Assembly (NCBI RefSeq): GCF_018613575.1
Contig: NZ_JAGGPX010000007.1
Span: forward strand, 62,001 to 126,000
Reading direction: 5' to 3'
Origin: Planococcus sp. ISL-110
GTDB lineage: Bacteria > Bacillota > Bacilli > Bacillales_A > Planococcaceae
Length of the DNA stretch: 64,000 bases
A program made the translations under genes and the position numbers. Below are positions 36,963-47,160 of the stretch, piece after piece; position 1 is the first letter of the stretch, and each line of letters begins with the position of its first letter. A model generated the notes under the pieces. That model saw only the letters and a list, made by a program, of their open reading frames with translations, was not told the DNA's origin and ran no database searches.

Positions 36963-38801
36963 TTAATAAACATCACGCAAATAACGTTTGTCGCTGCGCA
37001 TGGACGTTAAATAGTCTTCCGCTTGTTCCGCAGTCATATTGCCTTCCTGCTCCAGAATTTTGGCCAGTGTGGCATGCACGTCTTTGGCCATGTATTTTTC
37101 ATCGCCGCAGACATAGACATTGGCACCCGCTTCCAGCCATTGGTACACTTCCTGGCTCTTCTCCAACAAACGATGCTGGACGTAAACCTTTTCTGCTGTA
37201 TCACGGGAAAAGGCTACATCCATTTTCGTCAGAACCCCGTCCTTCAGCCATTTTTGCCATTCGGTCTGGTAAAGGAAATCGGTGACGAAATACTGTTCAC
37301 CGAAAAACAGCCATGCATCGCCCAGAGCATCCCTTTCTTCCCGCTCTTCCATGAAGGCACGGTAAGGGGCGACTCCTGTTCCGGCACCGATCATAATGAC
37401 CGGTGTTTCCGGATTTTCAGGCAATCGGAAATTGCTGTTGCTTTGGATGAACACCGGCAAGGTCGCGCCGATTTCAGCGCGCTCTGCGCATTGCGTCGAG
37501 CAGACGCCCGTCCGCTTACGCCCATTCGCTTCATAGCGCAACGCTCCTACAGTCAAATGAACTTCATCCGGATTCGCCGTTAAACTGCTGGCAATCGAAT
37601 ACAGGCGAACCGGGATTTTGCGCAGTATTTTAATGAATTCAGCAGCAGACACTTGCCAAGGACCAAAATCTTCCGTCAAATCGATCAGGTCTCTTCCATA
37701 GATGTAAGCCTGCAGCTGTTCTTTGTTTTCAGGTTCCAGTAAATTAGCCAATGCATCACCGTCCGCAAAAGCTGCCGCTTTTTCAAGCAACGGCTTCGAC
37801 AGGATAGTGATTTCAAAGGTCGAAATCAATGCATCGCGTAATGAACCCGTATCGCCTTGCTTGTTGATGGAGATCGGTTCATCTGGATTCCATCCTGTTG
37901 CAGCTATCAGTTGATCAACCAGCTTGTCTTCGTTTTCTGGAACAATCCCGAGGCTGTCGCCCGGCTCATATTGCAGTCCAGAGCCTTCCAGGTCGAGCTC
38001 CAGGTGCCGGGTTTCCTTATTCGAACCACGGCCATTCAAGTTGATATTTTCCAGAACCTCCGCGTTGAACGGATTGCTGCGGGAATAGGCCGGTTGGCTG
38101 GCTGGTGCAGCTTCTTGAGCCGCCGAAGCCGCTGGAGCGCCCGGACGATCTGTTTCTCTTTCTTTATTCAATACGCTGAAGATGCCATCAAACCATTCTT
38201 CTGCGGGTTCTTCAAAGTCCAAATCGGCATCCACACGCGGATGGATGCGTTTGGCCCCCAACTCCTCCAGACGCTTGTCAAAATCTTTGCCGGTCTGGCA
38301 GAAAAATTCGTAAGAGCTGTCCCCCAGAGACAAGACCGAAAACCGGACATCGTCAAGCTGCGGTGCCCGTTTGCTGTGCAGGAAATCATAGAGGGCAAGA
38401 GCGTTATCCGGCGGATGGCCGTCCCCATGCGTACTCGTGATGATCAGCAAATCTTGGACTTTTTTCAGGTCTTTCGGTTTAAACTCATCCATTGGCGTGA
38501 GTTTTACCTGGTAGTCTTTGGCCTGCAGTTTTTTCGAAACATCCTTGGCAACCGATTGGCAGTTGCCTGTATGGGAGCCGACCAAAATGGTGATTTCACG
38601 GGTGGCAACAGGTGCGCTGCCTTGCTGCGCATACCATTCCAATCCAGGCTGTTCCTGCACAGCGACTGTAGCGGCTGACTGCGAGCCGGCCAGATAGCCG
38701 TTCAGCCAGATTTTCTGATTGTCGGTCAGCATCGGCAATAAGCGATTGATAAGCTCTACCTGTTCCTGATCGAATGGGCTGTTCATTGTCTGCAATTGCA
38801 A
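36963..38801 (-). CDS. cysJ: Assimilatory sulfite reductase (NADPH) flavoprotein subunit
   Basis: Electron-transfer subunit of 612 residues supplying CysI. Flavodoxin domain about 65-210 (ILVGSHTGNCQSVAK, STHGDGHPPDNA), FAD domain about 235-460 (RLYSIASS, GVCSTQ) and NADPH domain (MIGAGTGVAPYRAFMEER, YVCGDEKYMAKDV, ending RYLRDVY). The start is TTG 38801, 7 nt after AGGTGA; the next ATG is five codons in. The gene is bracketed by two copies of a GC-rich repeat in direct orientation. Confidence 0.96.
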   Translation of the reverse strand: MQLQTMNSPFDQEQVELINRLLPMLTDNQKIWLNGYLAGSQSAATVAVQEQPGLEWYAQQGSAPVATREITILVGSHTGNCQSVAKDVSKKLQAKDYQVKLTPMDEFKPKDLKKVQDLLIITSTHGDGHPPDNALALYDFLHSKRAPQLDDVRFSVLSLGDSSYEFFCQTGKDFDKRLEELGAKRIHPRVDADLDFEEPAEEWFDGIFSVLNKERETDRPGAPAASAAQEAAPASQPAYSRSNPFNAEVLENINLNGRGSNKETRHLELDLEGSGLQYEPGDSLGIVPENEDKLVDQLIAATGWNPDEPISINKQGDTGSLRDALISTFEITILSKPLLEKAAAFADGDALANLLEPENKEQLQAYIYGRDLIDLTEDFGPWQVSAAEFIKILRKIPVRLYSIASSLTANPDEVHLTVGALRYEANGRKRTGVCSTQCAERAEIGATLPVFIQSNSNFRLPENPETPVIMIGAGTGVAPYRAFMEEREERDALGDAWLFFGEQYFVTDFLYQTEWQKWLKDGVLTKMDVAFSRDTAEKVYVQHRLLEKSQEVYQWLEAGANVYVCGDEKYMAKDVHATLAKILEQEGNMTAEQAEDYLTSMRSDKRYLRDVY

Positions 38802-38852
38802 ATTGTTTCACCTCGAAATCCGTTTATTTTTTATCATTAATTCTTATAAGGA

Positions 38853-39030
38853 GCGTTGAGTTGAAGAAATCGCTCTGGGCGGACGCTTTCCGCGGACGAA
38901 GCGCTGAGCCTCCGTCGCAAGCTCCTGCGGTATAGCGAGACGACTGAGACCCCGCAGGGAGTGCAACGACTGAGGAGGCTTAGGCGCGAGCCCGCGGAAA
39001 GCGCAGCTGTTTTGCGGAATATCGGCACAA
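38853..39030. repeat. GC-rich dispersed repeat (copy B) upstream of cysJ
   Basis: Palindrome-rich element with CGGACGCTTTCCGCGG, GACGAAGCGCTGAGCC and GAGGAGGCTTAGGCGCGAG. Its end (reverse strand GCCGATATTCCGCAAAACAG) is identical to part of the MITE-like element at 49261. The inverted ends CTTTCCGCGG / CCGCGGAAAG can pair. The type resembles repeats I recall in Bacillaceae genomes. Confidence 0.82.
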
Positions 39031-39076
39031 AACAATCATTACTCTGTGTTATCTATCTTCATCCTCTAAACTACAC

Positions 39077-39886
39077 TCACACATGCTGCTGGCGGTAATG
39101 ATGATCGATCGCTACGATCATTGCTCCCATTTTTTGGTGTTCGGGCTGAAGCACTTGTTTGATGCCATTGCTTTCCAGTTCTTTGGCCGTGACTTTTCCG
39201 ACGGCTACTGCCAGCACCCGGTCGTTAAAAGCTTTGACCAATTGTTTTCCTTGGTCGGGTTCTGCAAAAATGTTCTTGACCTGCGTTTTGCTGGTAAAGA
39301 CAATGGCGTCTAAAGACTGTTCGATGATCGACTGTTTTAACCGGTCCACTACGAGAGCATCCGGTTTTTCGTAGGAATACGGGCGGGATAAGTAAACCGA
39401 ATGGCCATTTTTCTCCAAAATGCTTTTCAGCTTATGGTCATCCAGATCGTAAGCCTGCAAAAAGATCCGCTGCGGGCTTTTGCCTTTGTATTCTTCCGCT
39501 AAAGCTGCCAGCAGATTGTCCATTGTTCCATCTTCCGAAACATGAACCGGCTCCAAGCCATGCTCTTTGATCCACTTCATCGTTTTGCTTCCTCGAACGG
39601 CCAGCTGCGTTTCTTTCAGCTTTTCAATGTAGCGCGATTGCAGGCCGGTGTTTTCTGCGGAATCTGTTAATGTCCTCGCTCCGATGCCGGTCGTGAAGAT
39701 AACCCAGTCAAAATCTTCGGCTAAAAAATCCGTGATGTTTTGTGCGCTGATATCTTCGTTTAGCCGCTGCCTTCCCTGAATCGGGAGAATGACAGGAGTC
39801 CCGGATTGCTTTTCAATCAGCACGCTGATTTCTTTTGCGGCACGGACAGCTGCCACGCCTATTTTCTTTCCGGCCAATCCATTCAT
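39077..39886 (-). CDS. Uroporphyrinogen-III synthase-like (HemD family)
   Basis: Protein of 269 residues with a HemD-type two-lobe fold: LAGKKIGVAAVRAAKEIS, FDWVIFTTGIGARTL, KETQLAVRGSKTMKWI, DAIVFTSKTQVKNIF and VLAVAVGKVTAKELES. HemD cyclises hydroxymethylbilane to uroporphyrinogen III, the substrate of the SumT enzyme encoded two genes upstream. Its location inside the sulfite-reduction operon suggests a copy dedicated to siroheme. The ATG at 39886 is 9 nt from AAGGAG. HemD proteins diverge quickly, so activity is likely but not certain. Confidence 0.85.
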   Translation of the reverse strand: MNGLAGKKIGVAAVRAAKEISVLIEKQSGTPVILPIQGRQRLNEDISAQNITDFLAEDFDWVIFTTGIGARTLTDSAENTGLQSRYIEKLKETQLAVRGSKTMKWIKEHGLEPVHVSEDGTMDNLLAALAEEYKGKSPQRIFLQAYDLDDHKLKSILEKNGHSVYLSRPYSYEKPDALVVDRLKQSIIEQSLDAIVFTSKTQVKNIFAEPDQGKQLVKAFNDRVLAVAVGKVTAKELESNGIKQVLQPEHQKMGAMIVAIDHHYRQQHV

Positions 39887-39908
39887 ATTCAATCACTCCT
39901 TCTGTCAT

Positions 39909-40661
39909 TCACCACGCCGGCTGCTGTTCGCTTTGCAGCGCTTCATGCGCGCGTTCGGCGAGGGCATCCACCATGGATGGATGATCGCCTAAATATCCAC
40001 ATAATATGATTTGCTGTTCGTCCGAAGACAAACCGTTGATTTTTTTCTGCATTGATTTCACCAAGAGTCCCGTAAACCATAAATAAGGAACGACGAAAAT
40101 CTGTTTGCTGCCGGAATTGATGGAAACTTGCAACCCTTCATCAAATGACGGAGCGCTGGCAGCCAGATAACAGACATCGATGTTGGACACATTGGCTTTC
40201 ACCGCCAATTTTGCCGCTATTTCTTCGACCGAACGGGTGATTTCCGAACTTTTCCCACCTCGGCCAACCAACAAAATTTCTGCTTCAGGCAAACGCTCCA
40301 CCCCTGTTTCCCGCAGCCGCTCAGCTAAAATTTCCACGAGCCGATCCTGCACTCCGAGCGGTTTTCCGTAAGTAAAGCGGATGCCCGGATAGCGCAATGC
40401 TGATTTTTTGACTTCATCCGGAATGTCTTCGTAATAATGTCCGGCGCTCAGCAAGAGAACCGGAACGATTGCGATAGCTGTCGCGCCCTGCTTGATAAGG
40501 CTGTCGATTCCTTCGCCAATATCCGGACTGGCCAACTCCAAAAAGCAGGTTTCCTGAAGGGAAACATCGACTTTTTGGTGTACCTGCTCCATAAATGCCA
40601 TCGCTTCCTGGCGCGTTTCTTTTACTCGGCTCCCGTGGCTTACATATAATACAGCCTGCAT
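39909..40661 (-). CDS. sirB: Sirohydrochlorin chelatase (SirB/CbiX)
   Basis: Protein of 250 residues that inserts iron into sirohydrochlorin to give siroheme, or cobalt in related enzymes. It contains YVSHGSR (metal-binding His near residue 9), VPVLLLSAGHYYEDIP (second His) and a second CbiX-like half from about residue 120. The length fits the two-domain SirB rather than the short CbiX. It lies between sumT and the HemD-like gene with short gaps, and siroheme is needed by CysI at the end of the same operon. Confidence 0.92.
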   Translation of the reverse strand: MQAVLYVSHGSRVKETRQEAMAFMEQVHQKVDVSLQETCFLELASPDIGEGIDSLIKQGATAIAIVPVLLLSAGHYYEDIPDEVKKSALRYPGIRFTYGKPLGVQDRLVEILAERLRETGVERLPEAEILLVGRGGKSSEITRSVEEIAAKLAVKANVSNIDVCYLAASAPSFDEGLQVSINSGSKQIFVVPYLWFTGLLVKSMQKKINGLSSDEQQIILCGYLGDHPSMVDALAERAHEALQSEQQPAW

Positions 40662-40673
40662 GTTCTCATCTCC

Positions 40674-41450
40674 TTATCCCACATGTGCGGCAAGCTGAAA
40701 TTGCTGTTCGTCTTGCAGCTGCTCATACCATTGCAATTTGCTTCTTAGGCGGACCACTTCTCCCACCACTATCATCGAAGGATTCTCGAAGCCTTTGGCG
40801 TTTCGAATAATATCCTCGAGCGTTCCCGTTACTGTCCGCTGCCGCTCCGTTGTGCCCCATTCAATCAAAGCAATCGGTGTCGTGGGTTTCAGGCCATGGC
40901 GCAGCAATCGGCCACAGATTTCCGGAAGCTTGCTGACACCCATGTAGATGCACAACGTATCCATGCTTTTGACCACATGCTCCCAGTATTCATCCTGATC
41001 GACGCCCACTTTGCTGACTCCTGAAATAAAAGCTACAGATGAACTGTAATCGCGATGGGTCACCGGAATTCCGGCATAGGCAGGTGCCGCGATGCCGGCT
41101 GTGATTCCTGGAACAATTTCAAACGGGATGTTGTGGTCAACCAACGCTTCCGCTTCTTCTCCGCCTCTGCCAAAGACAAACGGATCACCGCCTTTCAAGC
41201 GCGTGACGGTTTTTCCCTGAAGCGCGAATCGGCACAGCAACTCGTTGATTTCTTCCTGTTTCAATGAATGGTTATCGGGTCTCTTGCCGCAATAAATCAA
41301 TTCGGCCTGTTCTTTCGCTTCGTCCAGCAATTCCTGGTTTATTAAGCGATCATAAAGGATGACATCGGCCTTTTGGATGGCCTTCAGCCCTTTCACTGTA
41401 ATCAAATCAAGGTCGCCTGGACCTGCACCAACTAAATAGACTTTTTTCAT
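40674..41450 (-). CDS. sumT: Uroporphyrinogen-III C-methyltransferase
   Basis: SAM-dependent methyltransferase of 258 residues producing precorrin-2, the first committed step to siroheme. It has YLVGAGPGDLDLITVKG at the N-terminus, DRLIN, TRLKGGDPFVFGRGGEEAE and VPGITAGIAAPAYAGIPVTHR, all standard SUMT motifs. The single-domain form lacks the CysG dehydrogenase part, which is supplied by the separate sirC gene at 47631. It is in the cysH operon, and its use of SAM fits riboswitch control by the same molecule. Confidence 0.95.
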   Translation of the reverse strand: MKKVYLVGAGPGDLDLITVKGLKAIQKADVILYDRLINQELLDEAKEQAELIYCGKRPDNHSLKQEEINELLCRFALQGKTVTRLKGGDPFVFGRGGEEAEALVDHNIPFEIVPGITAGIAAPAYAGIPVTHRDYSSSVAFISGVSKVGVDQDEYWEHVVKSMDTLCIYMGVSKLPEICGRLLRHGLKPTTPIALIEWGTTERQRTVTGTLEDIIRNAKGFENPSMIVVGEVVRLRSKLQWYEQLQDEQQFQLAAHVG

Positions 41451-41535
41451 AAGCTTCCTAGACTCCTTTTTTCAACCAGAGAAACGAAGGTTGCGCCATT
41501 TTCTGATCGTTAATTCATACCTATTGCTGGCCAGG

Positions 41536-42249
41536 TTATGTATGCAGGCCACATTCGGTTTTCGCAAAGCCTTTCCATCTTCCGTCGCGGCTGTCTCCAT
41601 CAGTCGTTACTGCGAACGAGCAATGCTTGCAGCCGATGCTCGGATAGCCTTCGTCATGCAAAATGTTATATTCAAGGCCGTTCAATTGGATATACTGCCA
41701 AACATCGTCCCATGTCCAGTGGATCAACGGGCAAATCTTGACGGACTTGAACCGATTGTCTTTGTTGATGAAATCCGTCATGCTGCGGCTTGCCGACTGC
41801 TCTCTTCTCAAGCCGGAAATCCAGGCCTGTGAACCAGAAAGTGTTTGTTCAAGCGGTTTGACCTTGCGGATGTCACAGCATTTATCCGGCTGGCTGTTCC
41901 ACAGTTCGTCGCCGAACTGGTCAGCTTGCTCCTGCAAAGTCAATTCCGGTTTTTTCATGCGGATATTCAATTTCGGGTAGCGCTTTTTGACGCGTTCAAT
42001 CAATTCATAGGTTTGGTCGAAGTGGACGTCCGTATCCAAGAACACCACTTCCGCATCGCTTTTCACTTTGGAAATCAGATCGATCAACACCATGCCCTCG
42101 GCTCCAAAGCTGCAGGCATAAACCACATCTTCCCCGTAGGAATCATAAGCCCATTGCAAAATATCAGCGGCACCTTTCAAGGAGTCGGTCGGTGCCAGGT
42201 CCTTGAATGGATCTCCAGTAAATTGCTCGTACGAAACAGCGTGGCTCAT
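41536..42249 (-). CDS. cysH: Phosphoadenylyl-sulfate / adenylyl-sulfate reductase
   Basis: Thioredoxin-dependent reductase of 237 residues releasing sulfite from activated sulfate. [14 protein letters not shown] is the nucleotide-binding loop. [12 protein letters not shown] and GCKHC provide four cysteines as in Fe-S-containing enzymes, which often accept APS; the catalytic cysteine lies in ECGLHT at the C-terminus. GLRREQS contacts substrate. The Fe-S form could use APS or PAPS; a CysC kinase is encoded nearby. The gene is first in its operon, preceded by AAAGGAGGA and a SAM riboswitch. Confidence 0.95.
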   Translation of the reverse strand: MSHAVSYEQFTGDPFKDLAPTDSLKGAADILQWAYDSYGEDVVYACSFGAEGMVLIDLISKVKSDAEVVFLDTDVHFDQTYELIERVKKRYPKLNIRMKKPELTLQEQADQFGDELWNSQPDKCCDIRKVKPLEQTLSGSQAWISGLRREQSASRSMTDFINKDNRFKSVKICPLIHWTWDDVWQYIQLNGLEYNILHDEGYPSIGCKHCSFAVTTDGDSRDGRWKGFAKTECGLHT

Positions 42250-42311
42250 CCTATCTTCCTCCTTTAAACTAACCTTGTATTTTGTACTCCTTCTTTATCT
42301 ATTAAAGTAAG

Positions 42312-42340
42312 AGGTGAAGAAATCGCTCCAGGTGGACAAT
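42312..42340. repeat. Short remnant of the GC-rich repeat
   Basis: GAAGAAATCGCTCCAGGTGG matches the beginning of the repeats at 36745 and 38860, then diverges. It lies in the leader between the riboswitch and cysH. Confidence 0.5.
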
Positions 42341-42370
42341 CCAATGAATTTCCCACCATAAAATATAAAA

Positions 42371-42549
42371 CAAAACCCCCTCTTCCAATAGAACAAGAAG
42401 AGAGGGATCCATGCGCATTTGCGGCGGCCTGCCTTCTTATCTTCCAGATCCGATTAGGACCTGCTGGAATTGGCACATGATCCCCAGTCAAAGACCAGAG
42501 CTGTTGCCGAGGCTTCAAAGGGCCAGTCCCTCCACCTCTCATGATAAGA
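42371..42549 (-). promoter_or_regulatory. SAM-I (S-box) riboswitch for the cysH operon
   Basis: Minus strand: CTTATCATGAGAGG, GGAGGGACTGGCCC, GCCTCGGCAAC, a GTGCCAATTCC-type P3 segment and a terminator stem CCCTCTTC / GAAGAGAGGG (42378-42406) with T run. It lies about 120 bp upstream of cysH. Confidence 0.92.
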
Positions 42550-42588
42550 AATACCTTATAAGATTACTTGGTTTTAATATTTGTCTAA

Positions 42589-42617
42589 ATACTATAGCAA
42601 GAAAAGATCACTGTCAA
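42589..42617 (-). promoter_or_regulatory. Promoter of the cysH operon
   Basis: Consensus TTGACA (-35, 42612-42617) with TAGTAT (-10, 42589-42594) at 17 bp, or TATAGT at 15 bp, about 40 bp upstream of the S-box. Confidence 0.65.
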
Positions 42618-42687
42618 TAAAATTCTGAAAATATCATTTACTTACGATTTATGTTTTTCAGGATTCCTTCTTTCTTTATTCACCGAA

Positions 42688-43503
42688 TTATTCATTCCGT
42701 CCGGTTGCCAAAAACCAGTCATTCCTCAGGCTTTCCCGGTTATAGGCAAAGCGGCTTTGATCTTTGGCGCTTTTTACAGTGCCGCCTGCCGCTTCGACAA
42801 TCGCCTGCCCGGCAGCCGTATCCCATTCCATTGTCGGCGCAAAGCGGGGATAATAATCCGCCTGCCCTTCCGCCACCAGGCAGAACTTCAGCGAACTGCC
42901 AGCCGACAGACGCTCGACCGGTTTGCCGCCGTCTTTCAAGCGTTCAATAAAGCCTTCGGTTTCAGCAGACATATGGGAACGGCTCGTGACGACACAGATT
43001 TTTTCTGTAGCTTTCCTGACTGACAGCGGTGTGCTTTTTCCACGCAATTCTTCGGTATTTCCAAACTTTTCAGCTGAAGCGCCTTCCACTTTGTATGCGC
43101 CGCCGTTTTCTTCGCCGTAATAGAAAACATCGGTTGCCGGCACATAAATAGCTCCCAGAACCGGGTAGTTCTCTTCGACCAAAGCGATGTTGACGGTAAA
43201 CTCACCATTGCGCTTGATGAATTCCTTGGTGCCGTCGAGCGGATCCACCAGCCAAAACCGCTTCCAGTTTTTCCGTTCTTTATAAAGGATCTCGTTGCCT
43301 TCTTCACTCAGGACCGGTATGTTCGGGTAAGCGCTCTTCAGCCCCGATTCAATAACTTGATGTGACCGCTGATCAGCAATGGTCAACGGTGACTCGTCCG
43401 CTTTTGTCTCGACTGCCAACTTTTCTTCGTATACCTCCATAATTTCTTTTCCAGCCGATAAGCTGATTTCAAGCAGGGTGATTAGATCAATGCTTTTTTC
43501 CAT
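42688..43503 (-). CDS. cysQ: 3'(2'),5'-bisphosphate nucleotidase
   Basis: Inositol-monophosphatase-fold enzyme of 271 residues removing 3'-phosphate from PAP, the by-product of PAPS reduction. Metal-binding motifs: VLSEEGNEI, WLVDPLDGTKEFI and MEWDTAAGQAIVEAAGG. Its ATG overlaps the cysC stop as TAATG. It is the last gene of the sat operon. Presence of a PAP phosphatase suggests that PAPS is actually formed here, which matters because the CysH type could use APS directly. Confidence 0.95.
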   Translation of the reverse strand: MEKSIDLITLLEISLSAGKEIMEVYEEKLAVETKADESPLTIADQRSHQVIESGLKSAYPNIPVLSEEGNEILYKERKNWKRFWLVDPLDGTKEFIKRNGEFTVNIALVEENYPVLGAIYVPATDVFYYGEENGGAYKVEGASAEKFGNTEELRGKSTPLSVRKATEKICVVTSRSHMSAETEGFIERLKDGGKPVERLSAGSSLKFCLVAEGQADYYPRFAPTMEWDTAAGQAIVEAAGGTVKSAKDQSRFAYNRESLRNDWFLATGRNE

Positions 43504-44105
43504 TAGCCCAAGTAGCCAGCTTTCTTCAAATAATCAATGATCACCTGCACCGACTCTTCTAAATTCTGCTTGTCGGTTTCGATAATGATTTCGGGATTTA
43601 CCGGTTCTTCGTAGGGAGCATCAATCCCTGTAAAACCTTTGATTTCGCCGGCTCTAGCTTTTTTATAAAGGCCTTTCGGATCGCGGTTCTCGCAAGTATC
43701 CACGCTGCATTTTACATAAATTTCGATAAATTCGCCTTTTTCGAGCAAGGCGCGAACTTGATCGCGGTCTTCCTGATATGGTGAGATAAACGCGGACAAG
43801 GTCAACACGCCTGCGTCGCTCATCAACTTTCCGACTTCACCGATCCGGCGGATGTTTTCTGTGCGGTCTTCCGGACTAAATCCCAGGTTTTTATTCAAAC
43901 CGTGGCGAACATTGTCGCCGTCCAGCAAATACGTACGGATCCCGAGTGCGTGGATTTCTTTTTCAAGGGCTACCGACACCGTCGACTTTCCTGAACCCGA
44001 CAATCCGGTAAACCACAGGACACCGCTTTTGTGATTATTCAATTTCTGTCTGTCTTCTTTGGTGACACTCGATTCATGCCAGACGATATTCGTTGATTTG
44101 CTCAT
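43503..44105 (-). CDS. cysC: Adenylyl-sulfate kinase
   Basis: Enzyme of 200 residues phosphorylating APS to PAPS. The P-loop GLSGSGKS is at about 34-41. [42 protein letters not shown] and [26 protein letters not shown] elements are conserved. The ATG follows AGGAGG. It lies between the permease and cysQ, 11 bp after the permease stop. Confidence 0.95.
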   Translation of the reverse strand: MSKSTNIVWHESSVTKEDRQKLNNHKSGVLWFTGLSGSGKSTVSVALEKEIHALGIRTYLLDGDNVRHGLNKNLGFSPEDRTENIRRIGEVGKLMSDAGVLTLSAFISPYQEDRDQVRALLEKGEFIEIYVKCSVDTCENRDPKGLYKKARAGEIKGFTGIDAPYEEPVNPEIIIETDKQNLEESVQVIIDYLKKAGYLG

Positions 44106-44116
44106 TTTTTCTCCTC

Positions 44117-45895
44117 CTAAAACCAGTAATAGTAAACAATTGTGATGGTGACCGACATAACCAAAATGCTGAGGGGCGTCCCTACTTTGACATAATCCAT
44201 AAATCTGTAGCCGCCCGGTCCGTAGACGATCAAATTGGTTTGATAGCCGATAGGTGTGACAAAGCTGGCTGATGCGGCAATGGTGATGATGACGGCAAAG
44301 CCTATTGGGTCAAGCTGCAGATTGCTGGCTATTTCAATGCCGATTGGAATCATCAAGACAGCGGCAGCACTATTGGTGATCAGCTCTGTAAAGATGCTGG
44401 TCAGCAAGTAAATCAAAACCAGAATGGCCAGCAGGCCGAATGGCTGTCCAATTGCCAACAGTCCGTCCGCCGCCCATTGCGCCAGACCGGTCTTGGTCAT
44501 CGCCGCTCCAACTCCGAACGCACTGGCAATCAGCAGCAGTACGTTAAACTGCACATCATTTTTTGCATCATCCATGGAAATCGATTTGGTCACCAATAAA
44601 ATCAGCACTGCTAGTGCCATGGCTTTGAACATGCTCAGCCAGCCGACAACCACAAGAGCGATGGCTCCCAATAACACCAGCAGCGAAAACCAGCCGACAA
44701 AGCGGCTTTCCTGCAGCGACTTGGGGGTCTTCATGGAAGAAACCACGTAAAAATCATTGGACTGCTGGTATTTTTCCACAAATCCGGTTCCGGCGAGCAG
44801 CAGCAACGTGTCTCCCGGCCGCAGGATAATATCTCCGACTTTGCTTTTGATGCGCTCGTTATTGCGATGCACTGCCATGACTCCTGCATCATAGCGCGAG
44901 CGGAATTGAGATTGCTTGATCGTTTTCGACAACAGCGAGGATTCATGGGAAACTACCGCTTCGGCCAGTTGCGTATTGCCGTGCTTCAAATCTTCCAGTT
45001 GGAGATCGGTTCCGGTCTTTAAGGTCAGCCCTTTTCTTTTTTGCAGATCGGTAATGTTCGAAATGAGCCCGGTAAAAATCAGGCGGTCTCCCGACTGGAT
45101 GATGGTTTTGGAGCTGACCGATGAAATTCGAGTCTCATCCCGAATAATTTCAATCAAGTACAGCCCTTTCAAATCACGCAGCTTTGCCTGTTCGACTGTT
45201 TGGTTGGCATGTGGAAACGTTTCTTCCACCATCATTTCGGCGATGTATTTCCGGGAATCTTCAACGACCTTCTTGCTGAAGCCTTTGTTTTCGGGCAATA
45301 GCATATTCCCCACAGTAAACAAATAAACCAAGCCGACAATGGTGATGGGAATGCCGACAATCGCCAATTGGAACAAGGAAAATCCCGGAAGGCCATAATC
45401 GATCAGCATGCCGTGCACCACCAGATTGGTGGAGGTTCCCATCAACGTGATGGTACCTCCTAAAATCGTTACATACGATAACGGAATCAAGACTTTGGAT
45501 GGCGCGATGTTCCGTTCTTCACACCATTTCTTTAATAAGGGCGTCAATGTCACAACTATCGGTGTGTTATTCAAAAAAGCGGAAAACAGTGGAAGCGGAA
45601 GAAAAATACGAAACAATGAACCTTTCAGGCTTTTTCCCTTGTTCAGCCAGCCAATCATCATCTGGTCGATCAGGCCATGCTTTTGTACAGTACCGACAAC
45701 GATGAATAATAAGGCAATCGTCAACATTCCGGGATTGGAAAATCCACGCAATGCTTCTTCTGTCGTTAAGATCCCGGACAGCAGCAACACCACCAAGGCT
45801 GAAAATACGATCATATCCGGACGCGCAATTTCAAAAAGCAAGGCACTGACCATAGCGACAATGACAATGAGCACAAAAATCATTTGGACTGACAT
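44117..45895 (-). CDS. SLC13-family permease with RCK_C domains (probable sulfate carrier)
   Basis: Membrane protein of about 592 residues. Helices about 5-200, then two soluble TrkA_C/RCK_C domains (about 215-390; [48 protein letters not shown]). The second helix bundle runs to the C-terminus with [13 protein letters not shown] and [19 protein letters not shown], typical of SLC13 anion carriers. The operon with sat, cysC and cysQ points to sulfate uptake. ATG 45895 is 9 nt from AGAGGA; a TTG two codons earlier is too close to that site. Confidence 0.9.
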   Translation of the reverse strand: MSVQMIFVLIVIVAMVSALLFEIARPDMIVFSALVVLLLSGILTTEEALRGFSNPGMLTIALLFIVVGTVQKHGLIDQMMIGWLNKGKSLKGSLFRIFLPLPLFSAFLNNTPIVVTLTPLLKKWCEERNIAPSKVLIPLSYVTILGGTITLMGTSTNLVVHGMLIDYGLPGFSLFQLAIVGIPITIVGLVYLFTVGNMLLPENKGFSKKVVEDSRKYIAEMMVEETFPHANQTVEQAKLRDLKGLYLIEIIRDETRISSVSSKTIIQSGDRLIFTGLISNITDLQKRKGLTLKTGTDLQLEDLKHGNTQLAEAVVSHESSLLSKTIKQSQFRSRYDAGVMAVHRNNERIKSKVGDIILRPGDTLLLLAGTGFVEKYQQSNDFYVVSSMKTPKSLQESRFVGWFSLLVLLGAIALVVVGWLSMFKAMALAVLILLVTKSISMDDAKNDVQFNVLLLIASAFGVGAAMTKTGLAQWAADGLLAIGQPFGLLAILVLIYLLTSIFTELITNSAAAVLMIPIGIEIASNLQLDPIGFAVIITIAASASFVTPIGYQTNLIVYGPGGYRFMDYVKVGTPLSILVMSVTITIVYYYWF

Positions 45896-45912
45896 GGGCA
45901 ACCATCCTCTAA

Positions 45913-47076
45913 TTAGTTACTGATTACGGTCTCCCGCAAGCCTTTGATGAGCACATCGGCTACTTCCGGACGGGAAAACTGCTTCGGTGGCTTTTCCCCG
46001 TTGCGAAGCAATTCACGGACTTTCGTGCCGCTTAAATGGACATGGTTTTCTGCGGTATGTGGGCAGGTTTTGGCTGTCGCCATGTTTTCGCATACATTGC
46101 AGTAAAATGAATGCTCGAATTTGAAAATTTGAATGCCCAATTCATCTTCAAACTGGCTGATGAATTCCTGCGCTTCATATGTGCCGTAATAATCGCCGAC
46201 GCCAGCATGATCGCGTCCGACTATGAAATGCGTGCAGCCGTAATTTTTTCGGACAATGGCATGAAGAACGGCTTCTTTCGGCCCTGCATAGCGCATTGCA
46301 GCCGGATAGATGGCCAGGCGCGCTCGGTCTGCAGGATAATAATGCTTTAAAATGACCTGGTAGCTTTCCATCCGCACCGCTGCTGATATGTCATCAGATT
46401 TCGTTTCGCCCACGAGCGGGTTCAGCAATAAGCCATCCACCACTTCCAATGCCGCTTTCTGAATATATTCATGTGCGCGGTGCACTGGGTTTCGCGTCTG
46501 GAAGCCAACAATCGTTTCCCATCCAAGCTCCTGGAACAGTTGGCGCGTTTCAACCGGATCCAAATGGAATTCTTCAAACTCGCTATGGTCCGGACGGTTT
46601 AGTAAGGTGATAGGGCCAGCCAGGTAGACAGCGCCGCGTTCATAAAGCTTTTTCACACCGGCATGCGCTTCTTCTGTCGTGCCGTAAATCTTTTCCGCCT
46701 CCAACGCTTTGTCGTAAGCGTACTTTTCCGTCAGTTCCAGTGTTCCGTAAATGACACCGTCTGCGCCTTTAAGGGAAATTTCATCGCCGACTTTGTAGTT
46801 GTCCGCTTCTTCTTTCGTAACCGACAGCGTAATCGGCACACTCCAAACCGTGCCATTGCTGAGGCGTGAAGTATGTACCACACTTTCATAATCTTTTTGC
46901 CCAAGAAAGCCCGTCAATGGGCTAAACCCGCCAATGCCGATCAGTTCCAAATCCGAGATCGCCCAATCCGAAATGACTAAAGACGAAAACGATTCTGCAT
47001 TTGTCAGTGCCTTTTCTCTTTCAGTACCGGTCATCTGTCTGTTTACCAAATCTCCACCGTGTGCTTTGCTCGTCAT
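45913..47076 (-). CDS. sat: Sulfate adenylyltransferase
   Basis: Monofunctional ATP sulfurylase of 387 residues making APS from sulfate and ATP. Nucleotide-binding [14 protein letters not shown] and [12 protein letters not shown] motifs are present, plus a zinc site in [15 protein letters not shown]. The start ATG follows GGAGG. It is the first gene of the operon and is preceded by a SAM-I riboswitch and a good promoter. Confidence 0.97.
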   Translation of the reverse strand: MTSKAHGGDLVNRQMTGTEREKALTNAESFSSLVISDWAISDLELIGIGGFSPLTGFLGQKDYESVVHTSRLSNGTVWSVPITLSVTKEEADNYKVGDEISLKGADGVIYGTLELTEKYAYDKALEAEKIYGTTEEAHAGVKKLYERGAVYLAGPITLLNRPDHSEFEEFHLDPVETRQLFQELGWETIVGFQTRNPVHRAHEYIQKAALEVVDGLLLNPLVGETKSDDISAAVRMESYQVILKHYYPADRARLAIYPAAMRYAGPKEAVLHAIVRKNYGCTHFIVGRDHAGVGDYYGTYEAQEFISQFEDELGIQIFKFEHSFYCNVCENMATAKTCPHTAENHVHLSGTKVRELLRNGEKPPKQFSRPEVADVLIKGLRETVISN

Positions 47077-47160
47077 TTTATTACCTCCAAGGTTAGTTTT
47101 TTCTTTCTGGTATTCACTTTAAAACCGTTCGGGAACCAAACTTCCAAGGCGTTCGGACAA

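Noticed and set aside
37857-38678. 273-residue ORF antisense to cysJ
   Set aside because: Shadow frame of a clear flavoprotein gene.
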